Positions 15,528-22,774 of a stretch of DNA of 33,002 nucleotides are shown piece after piece. The notes beneath the pieces are model-generated. The model was given only the letters and a program-made list of their open reading frames with translations. It was not told where the DNA came from and did no database searches. Made by a program: the position numbers and the translations under genes. How positions within the stretch are numbered: position 1 is the first letter of the stretch; the number at the start of each line of letters is the position of its first letter. The stretch is from Syntrophomonas sp. UBA1368 (GTDB lineage: Bacteria; Bacillota; Syntrophomonadia; Syntrophomonadales; Syntrophomonadaceae): NCBI GenBank assembly GCA_002305965.1, contig DBRM01000047.1, positions 4,450 to 37,451 of the forward strand. The letters run 5' to 3'.

Positions 15528-16980
15528 TTATTCCGCAGCTGCCAAAATCATTGCTTTTATCGTAGTCGTGGTCAGTTACACCGGCCTCCTGGCCATGCTC
15601 ATAAATAAATATTTATTCGGATCGGAAAACTTTGATTACGTGAACATACCTGAATACGGCTGGTATATCATTCTGGTCCTTGCAGGCGCATTTATCTTTC
15701 TGATGTTTGCTATCGGCAGGAGTCCTGAGGATGATGAGATCCATTTAAGTTCCATAGACCGGATCTATAATGATATCAATATAGCCCTTTGCCTGGCTCT
15801 GATCATGATCTGGGGCGCGGGTGCTGTGCAGATGGCCGCTTGGGAGCAAAATTACCAGATCTATTCTCAGTACTTCTTTCCTTGTACGCTCCTGATCAGC
15901 GCGCTGGGACTCACGCTGATCCTGTCCCTGGCCAAGCATATCAAAAATGGGACATTTCTGCGGCACACACTGTTATATACCCTCGGCCTGGCCCTGTATA
16001 AGTTTATCAAAGATGTTGCAAGCAGCGGCAGTACGGCTACCAAGATAGTTCTGATCGCCATTTTGTATCCTTTGATTGCCAGTATGGCAACCTTCTTTTT
16101 TGTAGTGGTGGTTGCCGCCGGAGCATGGTTTGCCTTGCAGAAAGTCAAGGAATATGAAGCGGTCAAAGCAGGGATCAAGGCAGTCAAAGAAGGGGATTTG
16201 AATTACAAGATCGATGTTCCCGGGGATGGTGAGTTTGCCATGTTGGCAGCGGATATCAACTCCATCACAGACGGCTTAAATAAGGCAGTGGAAAATGAGA
16301 TCAAAAGCGAACGGATGAAAAGCGAGCTGATCACCAATGTATCTCATGATATCAGGACTCCGCTGACTTCGGTGATCACTTATGTGGATCTGCTGAAAAA
16401 TGAATCGGACCCGGGAAAAATCGCCGAATATGTGCAGGTGCTGGAGGAGAAGTCACAGCGCCTGAAAACCTTGACCGATGATCTGTTTGAAGCTTCCAAA
16501 GCGGCCAGCGGAAATTTACCGGTGGAACTCAAGGCTATTGACCCGGCGGAACTGATCGCCCAGGGATTGGGTGAATTTGACGAACAGATACAGGCGCGGC
16601 AGTTGGATTTTAAAATCAGCCAGCCGGAACAAAAGATACTGGTCAATGCTGACGGGAAATTGCTGTGGAGAGCTATTGAAAACGTGTTCCTGAATATCTG
16701 TAAATATGCCCTGGAAGGTTCCCGGGTCTATATCGATATCGTTGACCAGGGAGCGGAGGCCGGTATCATTTTTAAAAATATTTCCGCTTATCCGCTCAAC
16801 ATATCTGCTGACGAGCTGATGGAACGTTTTAAAAGAGGGGATGAGTCCCGCAGCAGTCAGGGCAGCGGACTGGGCCTTTCCATTGCCCAGAGCCTGCTGG
16901 AAATCCAGGGGGGCAGTTTTACAGTGGAAATTGACGGTGACTTGTTCAAAGCCATTATCAGGCTGCCGAAAAGCAATTAG
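15502..16980 (+). CDS. VanS-like sensor histidine kinase
   Basis: This 492-residue kinase has about six N-terminal hydrophobic helices (residues ~12-35, 53-72, 93-112, 125-145, 156-168, 182-212). A HAMP-like linker (about 215-265) follows, then a dimerisation domain with NVSHDIRTPLTS (phospho-acceptor His282), and an ATPase domain with N-box ENVFLNICKYA and G2 box GSGLGLSIA. A normal DxGxG G1 box is not visible; NISAYPLNISADELMERFKRGD stands in its place. This is a pattern known in this kinase branch. The TTG start at 15502 overlaps the regulator, so the pair is translationally coupled. The TAG stop is part of a TTAGTTGG repeat. The signal sensed is unknown. Confidence 0.9.
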   Translation: MDIKWKKFSYSAAAKIIAFIVVVVSYTGLLAMLINKYLFGSENFDYVNIPEYGWYIILVLAGAFIFLMFAIGRSPEDDEIHLSSIDRIYNDINIALCLALIMIWGAGAVQMAAWEQNYQIYSQYFFPCTLLISALGLTLILSLAKHIKNGTFLRHTLLYTLGLALYKFIKDVASSGSTATKIVLIAILYPLIASMATFFFVVVVAAGAWFALQKVKEYEAVKAGIKAVKEGDLNYKIDVPGDGEFAMLAADINSITDGLNKAVENEIKSERMKSELITNVSHDIRTPLTSVITYVDLLKNESDPGKIAEYVQVLEEKSQRLKTLTDDLFEASKAASGNLPVELKAIDPAELIAQGLGEFDEQIQARQLDFKISQPEQKILVNADGKLLWRAIENVFLNICKYALEGSRVYIDIVDQGAEAGIIFKNISAYPLNISADELMERFKRGDESRSSQGSGLGLSIAQSLLEIQGGSFTVEIDGDLFKAIIRLPKSN

Positions 16981-17087
16981 TTGGTTAGTTGGATAGTTGG
17001 TTAGTTGGTTAGGGGCTAGGGGCTAGAACCCGTGAGGCGTGAGGCATTAAGCGTCACTCCTCACTCCTTACTCCTCACACCTCACGC
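16977..17087. repeat. Composite intergenic repeat copy C
   Basis: TTAGTTGG units (one GATAGTTGG), then GGGGCTAGGGGCTAG, then CGTGAGGCGTGAGGC facing the inverted CACTCCTCACTCC...CTCACACCTCACGC. The first unit contains the TAG stop of the kinase. The core with the GC-rich hairpin is missing. Confidence 0.85.
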
Positions 17088-17190
17088 GTTCATATTTTTC
17101 AGATTTTAAAAAGTAAACGGAGTGTTTATACTAAATATACATGCCCGGCTTATGGTGATGGCGGGCAAATCTGATAAAAAGGCTATTTTC

Positions 17191-17931
17191 ATGAATTTTA
17201 TTGTATTTGACCTGGAATTCAATCAGGATTTTTCTTCTCTGCAGAATTTCCCCGCCGGGGAAAAACCTCCCTTTGAAATCATTCAGATTGGAGCCGTTAA
17301 ATTGGATCCGGATTTTCATACCCTGGGCACTTTTGATCGTTATGTCAAACCAACCTTCTACGATAAAATTGATCCGTTTATCACCCAGTTGACGGGTATT
17401 TCCACTGAACAGCTGTTAAAAGAGGAGACATTCCCTGAGGTCTTTGAAGCATTCATTGAGTTTATCGGCGGAAACGATGCGGTCTTTTGTACTTGGAGCA
17501 TGGCTGACATAGGCGGGCTTTTCAAAAATGCCAGGCATCATCAGTTGGATGAAACGCTTTTGCCCTCATTGGTGATTGATTTGCAGCCTTACGTATCCGC
17601 ATATCTGGGCCTTCCGCGAAAAAACGTGGTAGGGCTGGAGAACGCTGCAGCTGCCATGAATATTCCAATTGTCCATACCTTTCACAATGCGTTCCATGAT
17701 GCTGGTTATACCACTGAGATTTTAAAAAGAATCTATCATCCTTCCATACAGCCAATAAAGTATGACCCCCATTATATACCGGTAAGATGGAGAGAGCAAA
17801 AAAAGGAGATCGACACAGAGAAACTTATACAGCAGTTTGAAAAGATGTACGCCCGCTCATTGAATGAGGAAGAAATAAGCATGATTTTATTGGCCTATAA
17901 AATGGGACGGACCCATCAATTTTTGAAATAG
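17191..17931 (+). CDS. DEDDh 3'-5' exonuclease, KapD-like
   Basis: This 246-residue protein begins MNFIVFDLEFNQ, with metal-binding Asp7 and Glu9. The second motif is in FCTWSMADIGG and the last in FHNAFHDAGYTTEI (His, then Asp five residues on), the DEDDh pattern of RNase T/DnaQ-type exonucleases. Length and sequence style match the KapD (sporulation inhibitor) and ERI-1-like group. It should degrade RNA or DNA 3' ends in the cytoplasm; substrate unknown. The ATG at 17191 has AAAAGG upstream. The frame is open 23 codons earlier but lacks a good site and family similarity there. It is monocistronic. Confidence 0.85.
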   Translation: MNFIVFDLEFNQDFSSLQNFPAGEKPPFEIIQIGAVKLDPDFHTLGTFDRYVKPTFYDKIDPFITQLTGISTEQLLKEETFPEVFEAFIEFIGGNDAVFCTWSMADIGGLFKNARHHQLDETLLPSLVIDLQPYVSAYLGLPRKNVVGLENAAAAMNIPIVHTFHNAFHDAGYTTEILKRIYHPSIQPIKYDPHYIPVRWREQKKEIDTEKLIQQFEKMYARSLNEEEISMILLAYKMGRTHQFLK

Positions 17932-17941
17932 CTTATAGTAA

Positions 17942-18233
17942 TTAGTTGGCTAGTTGGCTAGTTGGCTAGTTTGTTAGGGGACAGTGGAAAACAGAAAGTT
18001 GGAAAAGTAGAAAGTGGAAAGTTGGAAAAGTAGAAAGTGGAAAGTTGGAAAAGCAGAAGGTGGAAAGTGGAAAGCGATTTACCTCCTGTCAATAGCTGAG
18101 CAATAGCAAAGGACGCACAATGTGCGCCTCTTCTGCTGTTTGGCCTTAGCTTTGTTATCGGTCAGCCTTCGCCTGGATCAAACTTTCTAACTTTTTGCTG
18201 TTCCCTAACCAACTAGCCAACTAACCAACTAAT
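17942..18233. repeat. Composite intergenic repeat copy D with inverted octamer ends
   Basis: TTAGTTGGCTAGTTGG units at the left face CCAACTAGCCAACTAACC units at 18203-18233. The interior holds the 23-bp tandem repeat at 17998-18066. It also holds the shared core in reverse orientation, including GACGCACAATGTGCGCCTC (18113-18131) and CAGCCTTCGCCTGG. The gap from 17932 to 18323 contains only this and the following fragment. Confidence 0.85.
17998..18066. repeat. Three tandem copies of a 23-bp unit
   Basis: GTTGGAAAAGTAGAAAGTGG plus AAA is repeated at 17998, 18021 and 18044. The first two copies are identical; the third differs by two bases. It is a local expansion of the AAAGTTGGAA block of the intergenic repeat. 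There are no spacers, so it is not CRISPR. Confidence 0.85.
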
Positions 18234-18234
18234 C

Positions 18235-18324
18235 AAGAAAGCTCCTACGGCTATTGCTCAGAAATTACTTGACCACTGCTTGGCCAGCGCCTGGTTCCGA
18301 CTTTCCACTTTTCAACTTTCTACT
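18235..18324. repeat. Reverse-oriented repeat core fragment after ypeB
   Basis: Read on the minus strand, AAGTAGAAAGTTGAAAAG starts directly at the TAA stop of ypeB. It continues into GGAAAGTCGGAACCAGGCGC, TGGCC and GAGCAATAGC, matching the shared core of copies A, B and E. Confidence 0.7.
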
Positions 18325-19706
18325 TATATACTCCGTGACCCCTCTGGTGTTTCCACGATCAGCAGGATCTTTTCCTGGGAGCCGGTCAAAGCGTTGATAT
18401 AGACATAGTAAGTATCGCTGTCGATCTTCCCTTTCACTTCGTAGGTCAGCCGTTCTTCCAGGTTGCCCAGAGGGATAAGGGCCAGGCGGACTCTTTCTAT
18501 ATTTAGCCGGGGATTTACTTTGGCTCTGGCTTCATCTTCGGTGAGCGCAGGTGCCGGCAGTTCTCTGTTCGTATGGGACAGCAAATATTTGCTGGCATCA
18601 TAGCCGGCTACATTGCGGGTATCTAAAGAAACACTGACCTGGATCATATCCGGATAGATAACCACACCGTCCTGCAGTGCGGCAAAGTTGACCAGCAGTT
18701 CGTTCCCTTCCGCCAAATGACCAGTGGCCACAAAGGCTCCCAGGTCTAATTTGTCCACAAAATCCTCCGCCTTGCGAATGGCCTGTGCATAGCCGATCCG
18801 TTTGGCCGCCGCCGGTTCCCCGCCGTCCATCATCAAGACAACATGACCGCCTTTGCGGCTAATGCCCAGTATAAGTTCAGACCTTCCGGCCTCCTGAGGT
18901 TTCAGGGTGACTGAATAGGAAGCAATACGACCGCTGGCAAGGCTGGTGGTGCCAACTGTATATCGGCCGGTACGGTTCATTTTTTTAATAAACTGCAGGG
19001 CAATGTTTTCTGCCTGGGTTTTATTGATCACTGCTCCTGTCAGTCCGCGTGGGGATCTGTTAACCACATGATCGGAAAATGGTCCGTCATAAGTTAAGGT
19101 AGGTACTTCATTCTGCAGCCGCTCGTCCAGTTTGCCGAAACCCTCCAAAACAGCCAGGCTTTCCTGAGGCAGCTTGTCTTTGTCAACCCTGGCCAGACTG
19201 CCGAAGCGCACTTGTTTTTCCTGCATCAATTCCACCAGGGAACGTAATTCCTTATGGATCGTCCGGTTTTCATTATGCAGCTGCCGGATCTTCTGCCAGT
19301 CACTATCGTTTATTTCCTGGCCATCGGCGGCCTTTTGTGCCAATGAATAGCTGAAATCACCCAACTGCGACAGGTATTGATTGCTGCGCACGGTATTGAT
19401 AGTGCCTAACGGCAGATTGCTTAAATTGGCCTTGGCCATTTCGGCCATTGACCAGACGCTGGCAAAGGTGATCGCGTTCTGCCCTGCGGAGTTGGAAGCC
19501 AGGGATTTCCCCAGCAGCACGTCCAGGTTTTCCATGTTTTCGATCAGATTAAAGAAGTTATTCTGGTAACTGGCTTCCAATGCATTCTGAGAGGCATTGG
19601 CTTGCTTATAATACTGAGCGGAATAATAGGAACCGGCGGCAACCGCCAGCCCCACTACCAGCAGCAAGCCGATCAGGACTTTATGATTGCGCAATCTTTC
19701 GTTCAC
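18324..19706 (-). CDS. ypeB: Germination protein YpeB
   Basis: This 460-residue spore inner-membrane-associated protein is needed for stability and localisation of lytic enzyme SleB in spores. It has an N-terminal hydrophobic helix (about 10-30) and a long helical region (about 35-190). After that come PepSY-like repeats (KTQAENIALQFIKKM, YAQAIRKAEDFVD, EDEARAKVNPRLN). This order and length match YpeB. GTG 19706 is the listed start. TTG 19694 is also plausible because AGAGGTGA lies eight bases before it. It follows sleB by 12 bases, in the conserved sleB-ypeB order. Confidence 0.92.
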   Translation of the reverse strand: MNERLRNHKVLIGLLLVVGLAVAAGSYYSAQYYKQANASQNALEASYQNNFFNLIENMENLDVLLGKSLASNSAGQNAITFASVWSMAEMAKANLSNLPLGTINTVRSNQYLSQLGDFSYSLAQKAADGQEINDSDWQKIRQLHNENRTIHKELRSLVELMQEKQVRFGSLARVDKDKLPQESLAVLEGFGKLDERLQNEVPTLTYDGPFSDHVVNRSPRGLTGAVINKTQAENIALQFIKKMNRTGRYTVGTTSLASGRIASYSVTLKPQEAGRSELILGISRKGGHVVLMMDGGEPAAAKRIGYAQAIRKAEDFVDKLDLGAFVATGHLAEGNELLVNFAALQDGVVIYPDMIQVSVSLDTRNVAGYDASKYLLSHTNRELPAPALTEDEARAKVNPRLNIERVRLALIPLGNLEERLTYEVKGKIDSDTYYVYINALTGSQEKILLIVETPEGSRSI

Positions 19707-19718
19707 CTCTTTCTAAAA

Positions 19719-20210
19719 TCAAATACCAAAAACATGTTTGCCGATCCGGGTAATGATTTTTCTGCTCCAGATCCACTTGCTGGTTGCAGTAGCCGGATTC
19801 CAGTAAAAAATCGAACCATAAGAAGGATCCCAGCCGTTTAGGGCGTAGCGGGCGGCGCGCAGATGTGTATCCGTGGGGTTTACCGACCAGAATTGTCCGT
19901 CCACAATTGGCGTAAAAGCCAGAGGCTGATATATTACGCCGTTTACTGTCCCGGGGAATTTCGGATTGCGAACCCGGTTCACGATAACAGATGCCACCGC
20001 TACCTGCCCATTAAAAGGTTCACCACGGGACTCGGCCGCTACCATACGGGAAATCATCCAAACGTCATCTGAACGGGGTTCTCCCACTTTGCCCTGTACA
20101 GGCATGACCGGCTCCTGATCCCTGATCTGGAGATAGAATAATCCTGCGCCCAGGATACATATGACCAAAAGAGCTGCTAAAACTTTTTCGTAAAATTCTG
20201 AGAGCTTCAC
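19719..20210 (-). CDS. sleB: Spore cortex-lytic enzyme SleB, short form
   Basis: This 163-residue lytic transglycosylase acts on cortex peptidoglycan during germination. It has an N-terminal membrane helix (about 9-26) and then the Hydrolase_2/SleB catalytic domain. That domain has MVAAESRGEPFNGQVAVASV (catalytic Glu60), IVNRVRNPKFP, and the ending GSIFYWNPATATSKWIWSRK. The peptidoglycan-binding domain usual at the N-terminus of Bacillus SleB is absent. GTG 20210 was chosen because GGAGGG is six bases upstream; TTG 20213 is too close. It is the first gene of the sleB-ypeB operon. Confidence 0.92.
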   Translation of the reverse strand: MKLSEFYEKVLAALLVICILGAGLFYLQIRDQEPVMPVQGKVGEPRSDDVWMISRMVAAESRGEPFNGQVAVASVIVNRVRNPKFPGTVNGVIYQPLAFTPIVDGQFWSVNPTDTHLRAARYALNGWDPSYGSIFYWNPATATSKWIWSRKIITRIGKHVFGI

Positions 20211-20230
20211 CAACTTCCCTCCTTTGCTCT

Positions 20231-20268
20231 ATCTAGTATTTCCAAAAACTTTAACGCCTTATGCAAAA
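20231..20268 (-). promoter_or_regulatory. Possible forespore (sigma-G-like) promoter for sleB-ypeB
   Basis: On the minus strand GCATA is followed about 19 bases on by AATACTA, near the sigma-G pattern of G-A/C-A-T-A/G and CATNNTA. Spacing is one base longer than usual and the first base of the -10 differs. It lies just before the GGAGGG site of sleB. Forespore expression is known for these genes in Bacillus. Confidence 0.3.
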
Positions 20269-20304
20269 GGAAAAGCATCACTTATAGGTTTTTATCACTG
20301 ATTC

Positions 20305-20361
20305 TTCATAGTTTGTTCATGAGATGTTCATAGTTCTGGCTTATTCTATTGATAGTATAAT
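20305..20361 (+). promoter_or_regulatory. Triple 11-bp-spaced TTCAT repeat upstream of a TATAAT promoter
   Basis: TTCATA (20305), TTCATG (20316) and TTCATA (20327) are spaced exactly 11 bases apart, one helical turn. This is typical of OmpR/PhoB/PhoP-type regulator boxes. TATAAT follows at 20356-20361, with only a poor -35 (TTCTGG at 20334-20339) directly after the last repeat. That is the layout of an activator-dependent promoter. It drives the DUF4405 gene 22 bases on. Confidence 0.6.
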
Positions 20362-20382
20362 GAATATAGAGGGGGGAGCCCT

Positions 20383-21264
20383 GTGAAGAAAGATTATTTT
20401 AAATGGTTTCTAGACCTGCTGATGTTGGTCTTTCTAATTACTTTTGTCAAAGCCAAAATGATTTCCTTAAGCTACCACGAGATCGGAGGGCTGATCATCG
20501 GGGCTGTGTTTGTGATCCACATCGTTTTAAACTGGCAGTGGGTCAAGAACATTGCCAAAGTACTTTTCTCATCGAAACTTAAAGCCCGAAACAAGCTGAT
20601 GTTCTGGTTCAATGTGCTGATCTTTATCAGTATGCTGACCATCATCATAACCGGGCTGTTTATCTCCGAGATCCTGTTCCCCGGCCTTCGCGTCGAAGGT
20701 TTTGCCATGAGACCGCTGCATGAAGGGATGTCTTATCTGGCCCTGACGCTGGTGGGGCTTCATATCGGCCTGAATGGGAGATGGCTGATCAGTGTCTTTA
20801 AGAAAATGTTTTCCATAATACAGATCCGCCCTGGGATAAATTATGTTCTGAGGGCTGTGGCGGCAGCCATACTCATTTTCGGAATCTTCAGCGCGGTGCA
20901 GACTGATTTTTACGGAAAAGTACCGGCGATGGTCAGCACTTATGCTGCTATTTACAGTGGAGATCTGAACGGTGCAGGACCGATTCCTTATGGGTTAGGG
21001 GAAGGTTTGCACAAAAGAGGAGGACTGCCGCCCGGCAAATTTAAGGGAGAAGGCCGGGGAGGCGAGGGACAGCAGCAACCTTTACCGGGAGGGCTCCACC
21101 GCGGTCAGCCAGGATCGGGCAAGGGAGACTTCAGAGGCCGGCACGGGCAGGAAGGACAGCCCAATCAGTTGTTTTACATGATCATCACTTACCTGTCCAT
21201 TATCGGATCAATTGCCATTGTAACGTATTACGCTGATAAAATTTTGGCGAGGAAGAAAGGGTGA
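20383..21264 (+). CDS. DUF4405 four-helix membrane protein with Gly-rich loop
   Basis: This 293-residue membrane protein has helices at about 7-24, 32-51, 72-93 and 110-128 containing paired His residues (HEIGG, VIHIVLNW, LHEGMSY, LVGLHIGLNGRW). They resemble DUF4405/cytochrome b561-like haem-binding bundles. Two more helices lie near 155-172 and 266-286. Between them a loop of about 60 residues is rich in Gly, Lys, Pro and Gln (GLHKRGGLPPGKFKGEGRGG...). It may bind haem and pass electrons across the membrane, which is inference. The GTG at 20383 follows GGGGGGAG. Its promoter region has regulator-like repeats. The TGA stop lies in the start of repeat copy E. Confidence 0.8.
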   Translation: MKKDYFKWFLDLLMLVFLITFVKAKMISLSYHEIGGLIIGAVFVIHIVLNWQWVKNIAKVLFSSKLKARNKLMFWFNVLIFISMLTIIITGLFISEILFPGLRVEGFAMRPLHEGMSYLALTLVGLHIGLNGRWLISVFKKMFSIIQIRPGINYVLRAVAAAILIFGIFSAVQTDFYGKVPAMVSTYAAIYSGDLNGAGPIPYGLGEGLHKRGGLPPGKFKGEGRGGEGQQQPLPGGLHRGQPGSGKGDFRGRHGQEGQPNQLFYMIITYLSIIGSIAIVTYYADKILARKKG

Positions 21265-21461
21265 GGAGTGAGGGGTGAGGCGTGAGGAGTTTGGAGAGAA
21301 TTGAAAAGCAGAAAGTTGAAAGTTGGAACCAGGCGAAGGCTGAGCGATAGCAAATCCATGGCCAAACAACAGAAGGGGCGCACAATGTGCGCCCCTTACT
21401 ATTGCTTCAGGTGACAAGGGGCAGATCGCTTTACGCGTTCTCCTCACTCCTCACTCCTCAC
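21261..21461. repeat. Composite intergenic repeat copy E, most intact
   Basis: GTGAGGAGTGAGGGGTGAGG begins at 21261 and the inverted CTCCTCACTCCTCACTCCTC ends with AC at 21461. Between are GAAAAGCAGAAAGTTGAAAG, GGAACCAGGCGAAGGCTGAG, CCAAACAACAGAAG and the hairpin GGGGCGCACA (21375-21384) with TGTGCGCCCC (21386-21395). It lies between convergent genes and provides both stop codons: TGA at 21262-21264 for the DUF4405 gene and, on the minus strand, TGA at 21446-21444 for the permease. Confidence 0.9.
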
Positions 21462-22577
21462 TAATCTATCCCTGTTTTGGACGTCTTTGGCCAGCAGTTT
21501 GTAGATGGTGGCAGCAACCGGAACGCCCAGGAGGATGCCGGCGATGCCCAGCAGACCGCCGCCCACAATAATGGCAGCGAATACCCAGATGCCCGGCAGC
21601 CCGATAGTATCTCCGACTACTTTGGGATAGATCAGATTACCTTCAATTTGCTGCAATACGATGATAAAAACGATAAAGCCCAGGGCTTTGACGGGATCCA
21701 CCATCACGATCAGCAGGAACCCCAAACCGGCACCAATATAGGCACCCACCAGAGGGATCAGGGCGGTAAACCCGATGACCGGCCCAATAGTGGAAGCATA
21801 GGGGAACCCGAAAATCATCATGCCCAGGGTGCAAAGCACGCCTAAAATAACTGCTTCTTTGAACTGCCCGATGATGTAACTGGAAAAGGCTTCGTCGGCA
21901 GTGCGCAATCCTTCATATAATTTTTCCCGCCGCTGTGGCCGCATATAAGTGTCAAATAACTTGGAGAAATTACTTTTTACCTGTTCTTTACCAAACAGCA
22001 GATAAACACCAAAGATAATGGCTATGAGATAATTGGTCAGCTTGCTAAAAACGGAGCCGATCAGGGAAACGGTTCCAAAGGCCCAATTGCTGATTAAAGT
22101 GAAGCCTTTCTTTATGAGGGTTTCTCCGTCCATATTCAGTGCTGTGATCTGCTGCTTTAGGCCTGGCAGCAGATCAGCATTCCGGTGCAGCCAGATCAGG
22201 AAGTTATCATACATAGCAGGGAAGCCGGCAATAAGCAAACGGGTGGATTCAATGAACTGGGGAATGATGACCCGCAAGAGCAAAGCCAGGATCAGGACCA
22301 CGGTAAGCAACGCCAAAATGATGATGGTACCTTTGCGGGTGCTTTTAATGAAGCGGTTCCGGCTTTCGGGAAAGTAAATTTTATCGTAGCCGGCAACTAA
22401 AATATTGAGCACATAAGCAATGGCTGCCCCTAAAAGCAGGGGATAGAAAACGCCGAATATCTGCCGGCACAGGGTCACCACTCCGGAAAAATTCAACACG
22501 ACCAGCAGGATCACACCTGCCCAGATGATGAGCTTGACCGGGTTATGCAGTTTGGTATGTTCCACTCTCCGATTCAT
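21444..22577 (-). CDS. AI-2E family transporter (UPF0118/YtvI-like permease)
   Basis: This 377-residue permease has about eight hydrophobic helices. It ends in the family pattern (IGFTALIPLVGAYIGAGLGF, QQIEGNLIYPKVVGDTIGLPGIWVF, GGGLLGIAGILLGVPVAATIY). The family includes autoinducer-2 exporters and Na+(Li+)/H+ antiporters, so the substrate is open. The ATG at 22577 follows AAGGAGA; the 18 codons upstream lack a site. The last residues (DRLVRSEE) are encoded by the end of repeat copy E. The natural C-terminus may therefore have been replaced or extended. Confidence 0.9.
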   Translation of the reverse strand: MNRRVEHTKLHNPVKLIIWAGVILLVVLNFSGVVTLCRQIFGVFYPLLLGAAIAYVLNILVAGYDKIYFPESRNRFIKSTRKGTIIILALLTVVLILALLLRVIIPQFIESTRLLIAGFPAMYDNFLIWLHRNADLLPGLKQQITALNMDGETLIKKGFTLISNWAFGTVSLIGSVFSKLTNYLIAIIFGVYLLFGKEQVKSNFSKLFDTYMRPQRREKLYEGLRTADEAFSSYIIGQFKEAVILGVLCTLGMMIFGFPYASTIGPVIGFTALIPLVGAYIGAGLGFLLIVMVDPVKALGFIVFIIVLQQIEGNLIYPKVVGDTIGLPGIWVFAAIIVGGGLLGIAGILLGVPVAATIYKLLAKDVQNRDRLVRSEE

Positions 22578-22666
22578 GACAGCCTTCTCCTTATACGCAA
22601 TACTTATTTTGCAGTGTCTGGGCGTTTCCAACGTTTTCCTTATAATATAACATTCCCGCTCACATC

Positions 22667-22723
22667 TTCAAAATATTTTCATATATTAAAGGTATTAATG
22701 AGCCAATTACAGAATATTTTGAA
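22667..22723. promoter_or_regulatory. AT-rich inverted repeat in a divergent promoter region
   Basis: TTCAAAATATT (22667-22677) and AATATTTTGAA (22713-22723) are perfect inverted copies 35 bases apart, between the divergent permease and CoA-enzyme genes. It could be a pair of operator half-sites with looping. AT-richness makes chance more likely than elsewhere. Confidence 0.4.
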
Positions 22724-22774
22724 AATATAACCAATCATTCTAACTCTGGAATAATGAGGGGAGGAGTTGACAGA

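Noticed and set aside
16380..16646. Ser-rich minus-strand frame opposite the histidine kinase
   Set aside because: Antisense to the conserved kinase core; composition typical of reverse-strand shadows.
17942..18233. CRISPR array suspected from regular repeats
   Set aside because: Units are 8 bp or 23 bp in direct tandem with no spacers, and no cas genes are in the window.
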